Positions 5,861-5,937 of a stretch of DNA of 5,937 nucleotides are shown in pieces. The notes beneath the pieces are model-generated. The model was not told the origin of the DNA. It did no database searches and was given only the letters and a program-made list of their open reading frames with translations. Position numbers and translations under genes: made by a program. Each line of letters starts with the position of its first letter. Position 1 is the stretch's first letter. The stretch covers positions 1 to 5,937 of the forward strand of contig CAJWAH010000093.1 in assembly GCA_913020095.1 (NCBI GenBank). Reading direction: 5' to 3'. This DNA is from an uncultured Synechococcus sp. (GTDB lineage Bacteria > Cyanobacteriota > Cyanobacteriia > PCC-6307 > Cyanobiaceae).

Positions 5861-5937
5861 CAGGGGAAGCTTTTGATGTCGCATGTGCGACACATGAGCT
5901 GGATGAACTTAGCTGCCGCGAGAGTCAATCCGCTCTG
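5860..5937 (-). CDS. Possible 3' end of an upstream minus-strand gene
   Basis: Entering from the right edge, one minus frame is open for 25 codons and ends in TGA at 5862-5860. Its last residues read AAAKFIQLMCRTCDIKSFP. It would end 34 bases before the desaturase TTG, a spacing typical of co-transcribed genes. I do not recognise the tail, and 25 open codons can occur by chance. A competing plus-strand reading starts at ATG 5876, with AGGGGA at 5862-5867 as a ribosome site, and runs off the right edge after 20 codons (MSHVRHMSWMNLAAARVNPL). Both cannot easily be real; the sequence stops too soon to choose. Confidence 0.22.
   Translation of the reverse strand, partial: QSGLTLAAAKFIQLMCRTCDIKSFP
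5877..5892. promoter_or_regulatory. Inverted repeat TGTCGC-N4-GCGACA
   Basis: Two perfect 6-base arms flank the 4-base centre ATGT. The shape suits a dimeric DNA-binding protein or a short hairpin. It lies about 50 bases upstream of the second desaturase start, so it could be an operator for it. It also lies within both candidate partial frames at the right edge, which weakens that reading. No matching copy was seen elsewhere in the window. Confidence 0.28.

Noticed and set aside
5880..5937. A possible tRNA end, from the sequence GACTCTCGCGGC and a GTTC.
   Set aside because: No cloverleaf can be paired, and the GTTC is not followed by the conserved T-loop pattern.
1081..5937. HIP1 octamer GCGATCGC, common in many cyanobacteria.
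   Set aside because: Only partial matches (such as GCGATCG followed by another base) were found by eye. Its absence is usual in marine picocyanobacteria and is not remarkable.
1..5937. CRISPR array, insertion sequence or prophage element.
   Set aside because: No regularly spaced repeats, transposase or integrase frames or terminal inverted repeats were seen.

Overview
The window joins two unrelated pieces of DNA. From about position 1080 to the right end it is GC-rich picocyanobacterial chromosome of the Synechococcus/Cyanobium type. This rests on the order rplI, dnaB, mnmG on one strand, on two DesC-type acyl-lipid delta-9 desaturases, and on protein sequences that read like this group throughout. 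From position 1 to about 1079 it holds a long minus-strand reading frame for a eukaryotic-type bestrophin, with an acidic N-terminal extension. The frame has no stop before the left edge. The join cuts mnmG after codon 39, so either the sequence is chimeric (assembly, library or mixed culture) or a real rearrangement has destroyed this copy of mnmG. Chimerism is the simpler reading.

Layout, left to right: partial bestrophin-like gene (minus, runs off the left edge); the first 39 codons of mnmG (minus); dnaB replicative helicase (minus, no intein); rplI ribosomal protein L9 (minus); a short gap with a possible terminator; a first desC desaturase (minus); a 110-base AT-richer divergent promoter region with a perfect 12-base palindrome; an unrecognised 230-residue gene on the plus strand with a helix-turn-helix-like N-terminal part; a second desC paralogue (minus) whose 3' end overlaps the plus-strand gene by 13 bases; and about 110 bases at the right edge with two inverted repeats and perhaps the end of another minus-strand gene.

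How the genes work together: rplI, dnaB and mnmG have short gaps (57 and 40 bases with the chosen starts) and look like one transcription unit for translation, replication and tRNA modification. The two desaturases both introduce a double bond at carbon 9 of membrane-lipid acyl chains and are recognisable duplicates. The plus-strand gene between them shares its promoter region with one and its 3' end with the other. That makes it a candidate partner or regulator by position only. I see no tRNA, rRNA, CRISPR array, insertion sequence or other defined mobile element. The strongest item for follow-up is the junction near 1080, then the unknown gene and palindrome between the desaturases.
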